Positions 59,227 to 64,000 of a stretch of 64,000 bases of DNA are shown here, piece after piece. Under the pieces are notes generated by a model. That model made no database searches and was not told the origin of the DNA. It saw nothing but the letters and a program-made list of their open reading frames with translations. Positions within the stretch are counted from its first letter, which is position 1. Each line of letters opens with the position of its first letter. Source of the stretch: Annona cherimola (lineage: Eukaryota > Streptophyta > Magnoliopsida > Magnoliales > Annonaceae); NCBI GenBank assembly GCA_030490835.1, contig CM059971.1, positions 49,648,012 through 49,712,011 on the forward strand. Reading direction: 5' to 3'. The position numbers and the translations under genes were made by a program.

Positions 59227-60732
59227 TTGAGACGATTAGAGCTAATTGTAATCCCACCTGGGGTACAAGTCAGATTGTCTCAATTACAAATCCAGTCAAA
59301 TTTATTTGAGCAAATTAAAATGACTCAACAAGAAAATGGAGAATTAAAAAGTTATATGGAGAAGATGATCAAGAAAAATTCCAGTGAATACATACAAGAT
59401 GAACATGGGATGTACAAATATAGGGGTCGCCTGTGTATACCCAATCAAGAGGAAGTAAAGGAATAAATATTGAAAGAAGCACATTTCTCTCCTTTTTCGA
59501 TGCATCCAGGTAGCACCAAGATGTATCAAGACATCAAAAAGATGTATTGGTGGAATAATATGAAGAGAGAAATTGCTGAATATGTGGCTAAGTGCTTAAC
59601 ATGTCAAAGAGTTAAAGCTGATCATCAAAGAACCCCTGGAAAAATTACAGTCGCTAGAAATTCCAGAATGGAAATGGGATGATATTACTATGGATTTTAT
59701 TGAAGGTTTGCCAAGAACCTATAATGGAAATGATGCTATATGGGTCATAGTAGATAGATTATCAAAGGTGGCTCATTTCCTAGCCATCAAGAAAATTTTT
59801 ACTGCTGAGCGACTGGCTAAAATTTATTATAAGGAGATAGTGAGACTGCATGGAGTACCTAAGTCAATAGTTTCCGATCGAGATTCCAGTTTTACATCTC
59901 GATTTTGGAAAAGTTTACATCAAACCTTAAGTACGCAGCTGAAATTCAGTACAACATTTCATCCTCAAACTGATGGGCAGACAGAAAGGGTAAATCAAAC
60001 AGTAGAGGATATGCTAAGAATGTGCACAGTAGAATTTAGAGGATCATGGGATGAATATTTGGCTATGGCAGAATTTGCTTATAACAATAGTTATCAAGCA
60101 AGTATTCAAATGGCCCAATTTGAAGCTTTATATGGACGAAAATGCAGAACTCCTCTAAACTGGGATGAAGTGGGAGAAAGAAAATTGGCTCCAGACCTCT
60201 CAAAGAGAATGGCGGAAAAAGTTCAAGTGATTCGCCAGTGTATACTCACAGCCCAGAGCAGGCAAAAAGTTACACCGATTGCAAAAGAAGGGATTTAAAT
60301 ATCCAAGTTGGGGATCACGTATTTGTTAAGGTAACGCCATTCAAAGGAGTCACCCGGTTTGGAAAGAGGGGAAAATTAAACCCAAGATATATTGGGCCCT
60401 TTGAAGTTTTGGAAAAGATAGGCAACCTAGCCTATAGAATAGCTCTGCCACCAGCCCTCAGTGCCATCCACAATGTGTTTCACATCTCCATGCTAAGGAA
60501 ATATGTTTCCGATCCTACCCATGTGTTGATAGCAGATAATTTGCCAATCCAAGAACATTTAAACTATGAGGAAAGACCAATTAAAATATTGGATTTCAAG
60601 ATCAAGAAGCTTCAGAACAGAGAGATCAAATATGTAAAGGTACAATGGAATCGATATTCAGAATCCGAAGCTACTTGGGAGTTACGAGAGGAAGTTGAAA
60701 GAAAATATCCTCAATTATTTAAGGAAAGATAG
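59227..60732 (+). pseudogene. Element E integrase with chromodomain-like C terminus
   Basis: HHCC zinc region: [18 protein letters not shown], then KCLTCQ. Core: TMDFIEGLPRTYNGNDAIWV (Asp), SIVSDRDSSFTSRFWKSLHQ (Asp), FHPQTDGQTERVNQTVEDML (Glu). C-terminal: VGDHVFVKVTPFKGVTRFGK, RYIGPFEVLEKIGNLAYRIA, and a chromodomain-like end VKVQWNRYSESEATWELREE to the stop at 60730-60732. TAA at 59464-59466. A one-base frameshift in an A-run at about 59640-59645 and a second near 60255-60262 in another A-run restore each other's frame. The chromodomain likely guides insertion to heterochromatin in this clade. Confidence 0.9.
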
Positions 60733-60754
60733 GTTTCGGGACGAAACCTATTGT

Positions 60755-60766
60755 AAGGGGGGGAGA
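60755..60766 (+). other. Polypurine tract of element E
   Basis: AAGGGGGGGAGA, two bases before the 3' LTR. Normal position and composition for plus-strand priming. Confidence 0.85.
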
Positions 60767-60768
60767 AT

Positions 60769-63297
60769 TGTGAAACCCCGACCGTATGCGCGTCATTTCG
60801 ACCATATACGCGTCATTTCGATATTTGTAATTTTGTAATTATTTTATGAATAAATGAAAATTCATGAATTATATTGATGGATATGTATATTGGAGATTGA
60901 AATAATGCAATTACGAATTTAACCCGTGAATAGTGACGTGAATAGTAACTGGGGACTAAGACACGTGATTAAGAGTTAATCACTTGGATTAACTTAATCA
61001 CAAAAAGACAAAATAGAGATTTAATCACTACAAGACAAAATAGCAATTCTTTTGGATATTTTAATCAAAGTTTGGATTTTTGTGGAAAAATAGAAAAAAA
61101 TTCATAAATTGCAATCTGGGCGTCGAAATTCGATGAAATTTTTTATGGATGGTTAAAAATTCATGATGAACATGATGAATGGGTTAAGATGTGATGAAAA
61201 TCACAAATCAAAGGTCAAGATGAAACGTCAAAACAAGATAAAAAAGTAGCTAACTTTTTAATAAAAGCAACTTTTGACTTTTTAAATAAAGTAAATAAAA
61301 AAATAAAAAAATATTAAATGCAATGGCTGCTGCTGCGGGGATATTGCAGGGGGAGCAGCTGGAAAAGTTGACCAAAATCAATGGTCAAAATTCATCCTAA
61401 TCAAAGATCAATGGCTATGATTAATTTAGCTTAATTTAATTAATTTTAAAAATAAAAAAAATAGGCAGAAAATTAGGGCTGCTATAGGGGGGCTGGATCA
61501 GGCCTAGGGTAGCTGCTCTTGGCTCAAGGCATCTTTGAAAATTATAAAAAAAACACATTTTGCAATTTTACACCTTGAGCTAGAAGGGGTAAAATGCAAA
61601 TTCATAAAATTTGAAGCACTATAAATAGGGGAGCATGCCTTGGACGAATTCACAGCCATTCCAAGCTCAAAAATCACTTGAGAAACTTCATTTTCCATCC
61701 CCACACGTTTTAGCCTTGAAGAATAGAAGGTTGGAGAGAGAAAGTGTGAGAAAAAGAGGCGTATCTCCACTTCAGGTAAGTGATTTCTACCCAAATTTCT
61801 TTTGGATGTTAAGTAAGGTAAAACCATTCTTAGATAATTCCCAAGCATGAGAAAATAAGTATAGATATAATGTTTAAATGGAATTATGCCAAAACATCAA
61901 AAATTTGGAGCAAAGATAGGGTATTTGAAAGATAGCATATGATATGTGAAAATAATGCTCCAAAATTGATAAATGATGATTTGGGATGTATTATTATGAT
62001 AAATATGATGTTGAAATAATGATATATTAATTTCATGATTTTTGGAATTAAGGATTATGCTTAAGTGAATTTATGTTGATTTTTAGTATATGGAGAAAAT
62101 GATTTTTTTCACCAAGTAAATGATGATAAATTCAAAATGTATTGAATGTCCTATGATATACTAGGCATAAGGTATGTCATGGTATTTTTTATTTTTGGAA
62201 AAAATATCAATTTTTGGAACCCATGAACAGTAACCACGTCTCTGTGAACAGTAACTCGGATGAACAGTAATATGCTACAGTTATCTGCTACAGTAAACAG
62301 CGTGATTTTGAAGAAAATTTGAGATTAATATTTAATTATAAGGATGAAAATTTTGAAGAACCTATGGATAAAAATATCCACATAAAGAAATAATGCCCAA
62401 ATAATATAGAGCATGCATGGGAAGCAGCTTGAATAGAAGAAATGAAAATATCATTTCTCCTTGAATAGGAAAAGGAAAAGAGAAGGTCGAAGACACCTCC
62501 TAAGAAGGTAAGCAAGTTATATGTTTTGCAAATTATTTCCAAAATGCTTGAAATTGTTTGCAAGTTGCTTTATGAAATTTATTTAAGGTTGACCATACCT
62601 ATAACTGCTTTACATGAACTGAAGTTCGTTTTGTGAAATTATTTATTAAATACTTTTTATGAAATTATTTATGATTTGCAAATATCATGCCGGCATGTGT
62701 ATGAGAATGAGCATGTGCACGAGGAATAGGCCTTAGTCGAGGTAGTAAGCGGACCGGATGTCCCCCTCGCTATTGCCAAGTCGCTTAATAGGCCCAGGCC
62801 GGCGGCGACCTCCCTGAAATGGGAGCATGTATGGGATGGGCGCCTAGCTAGCGTCGCATCCAAAGGAATGTCATGAATGCTATGTATGCATTGCATTTGC
62901 ATTTTATGAAATGCATGAGAATGATTGAAAAATTATGTATAGCTTGCTTACTGAGTATTATTACTCACCCATGCTTTTTCAACAACAGATAGGAAATGAT
63001 GATGAAGGCAGCATGCCAAATGTTATGTATAAATGATGTTTATGTAAACTTTATGTAAAGTCAACGATGATAATTTTGAGATGGAAAGAAATATTTTTGT
63101 TGTATGAAATAGTTTTGGTTTATAACTGTGATATGTGAAATATATTTCATGTTAGATAAATGATGGGAATTTTCCATGTATTGATGAAACAAAAAAAAAA
63201 TCCTGCCGTGTGATCAGGGCAACAATCCTGAGTCACGTTTACCAATCAAAACGATCCCGGAGTAAGGCTTCTAGGCACCTCGGTTTGGGGCGCCACA
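60769..63297 (+). repeat. 3' LTR of element E
   Basis: Same boundaries as the 5' LTR and about 99% identical by eye. Most differences are single transitions, plus a handful of poly-A length changes. Confidence 0.95.
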
Positions 63298-63302
63298 AGG
63301 TT

Positions 63303-64000
63303 GTAGTGCACATATGGTCCAATACTATGTTGGCTGTTAAAGACTTATGTTTGTTAATAGCACTCACAATGGACTTTATCATTCCTGTCTGTAGTTTCTA
63401 AAAAGTAGAGTAGTTCATATCAGTTAAGGAAGTCCAAGAATGAATATAGTTATTTAATAAAATATATATGTATTAAAAATGGTAAATCTTGATTTGAATG
63501 TTAAATACACTTAGCTAGATAAGTTGTATGAGAAGAAAAGGACGAAAATTGTTATTAATGGGTTATTTGAAGTGGCCTACCCGAGATATTTGCTTATCTC
63601 AGATTATTGAGATCACTTTTCTTTAATTATAATGGCATGACTAGTTTCATTAGTCAATTTGCATTTTTTATTAGAAATGTTGGGGTAAAGCTTACAAGTA
63701 ATTAATGAGTGGGTTAGTTGTCTTTGCGTCTGCCAATTTTCATACCTTTAACTTGATGTCTTACATTTTGTCTTCTGCTTGTGCTTACCCCAAAGTTGGG
63801 CTTTTATGCATTTAATCCAATTTCACACTAGAATTTTGCTTGCAAATATCAAATGCGATAAGTTTGGGGCATTTAAGCCATACCTTCGTAAGTGCCGAAC
63901 TAAAATTTAAGAAAAAGTATGAAACGTGAAGACATTCGCCTACTTGAAGAAGATATGTCATGTATTCAGCGAACTATCCAGGTCACCACATGTTTGCCTC
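63303..64000 (+). other. Non-TE flank, possible host exon near the end
   Basis: Mostly AT-rich non-coding sequence. Near the end a short open stretch, MKREDIRLLEEDMSCIQRTI from 63919, looks protein-like (charged helix) and runs to the window end or to a weak donor at 63982. It may be an exon of a gene extending beyond the window. I do not recognise it, and another open stretch with a strong donor (about 63830-63890) competes. No firm gene call. Confidence 0.25.

Larger units (their letters stand above)
53191..63297 (+). mobile_element. Element E: complete Tekay/Del-like chromovirus (Ty3/Gypsy)
   Basis: 10,107 bp bounded by TSD AGGTT (53186-53190, 63298-63302). LTRs of 2523 and 2529 bp, PBS, gag, protease, RT, RNase H, integrase with chromodomain-like C terminus, and PPT, all in order. 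By hand I counted about two dozen substitutions and a few single-base indels between LTRs, about 1%, so it is young: if plants mutate at about 1e-8 per site per year the insertion is roughly half a million years old (assumption). The polyprotein has six stops and two compensating frameshifts, so this copy is not autonomous. LTR length, iMet PBS and the chromodomain-like end favour the Tekay/Del clade. Confidence 0.93.

Overview
This is a plant nuclear window. It has spliceosomal GT-AG introns, a KIN-12 class phragmoplast kinesin, and nested LTR retrotransposons of the plant Athila and chromovirus lineages. The mix of a long, TE-loaded gene and multi-kilobase LTRs suggests a seed plant with a sizeable genome. 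I cannot name the species.

Layout. 1-1580 is the upstream region of the kinesin, with an AT-rich fold-back element, tandem AACGG (MSA-type) motifs and a CT-rich leader. 1581-18587 is one intact gene of 16 exons, about 1327 codons, the orthologue of PAKRP1/PAKRP1L (KIN-12A/12B). Its introns hold a family of about 260-bp MITEs, an RTE-type LINE fragment inserted at the edge of a tandem duplication, and a SINE with clear target-site duplications (TSDs). 18588-19808 is 3' flank with nothing else recognised.

19845-41535 is a minus-strand Athila-type Ty3/Gypsy element (A, TSD ATGAA) inserted in a MITE. Four other LTR sequences are inserted in A, each with its own 5-bp TSD: B1 (19980-22405) in one LTR, B2 (29006-31726) in the reverse transcriptase, C (26199-27974) in the integrase and D (35600-40243) in the other LTR. 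D in turn contains a hAT element (38716-39790, 8-bp TSD). B2 carries a captured fragment of a pentatricopeptide-repeat gene. 41615-52498 is a second, truncated Athila element (F) on the plus strand. It is interrupted by a truncated D-type LTR (42368 to about 45290) and, in its 3' LTR, by solo LTR G (50280-51953). 52499-53185 holds possible exons of an unidentified gene. 53191-63297 is a complete and young Tekay/Del-like chromovirus (E, TSD AGGTT, LTRs about 1% different) with a tandemly triplicated primer-binding site. 63303-64000 is flank.

Only the kinesin looks like a functional host gene. All three autonomous-type retroelements carry in-frame stops, most of them explicable by C-to-T or G-to-A transitions, as expected of methylated and silenced copies. 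I found no evidence of an undescribed multi-gene system. The most unusual structures are the triplicated primer-binding site in E, the hairpin-repeat arrays inside the D and G LTRs, and the PPR fragment inside B2.
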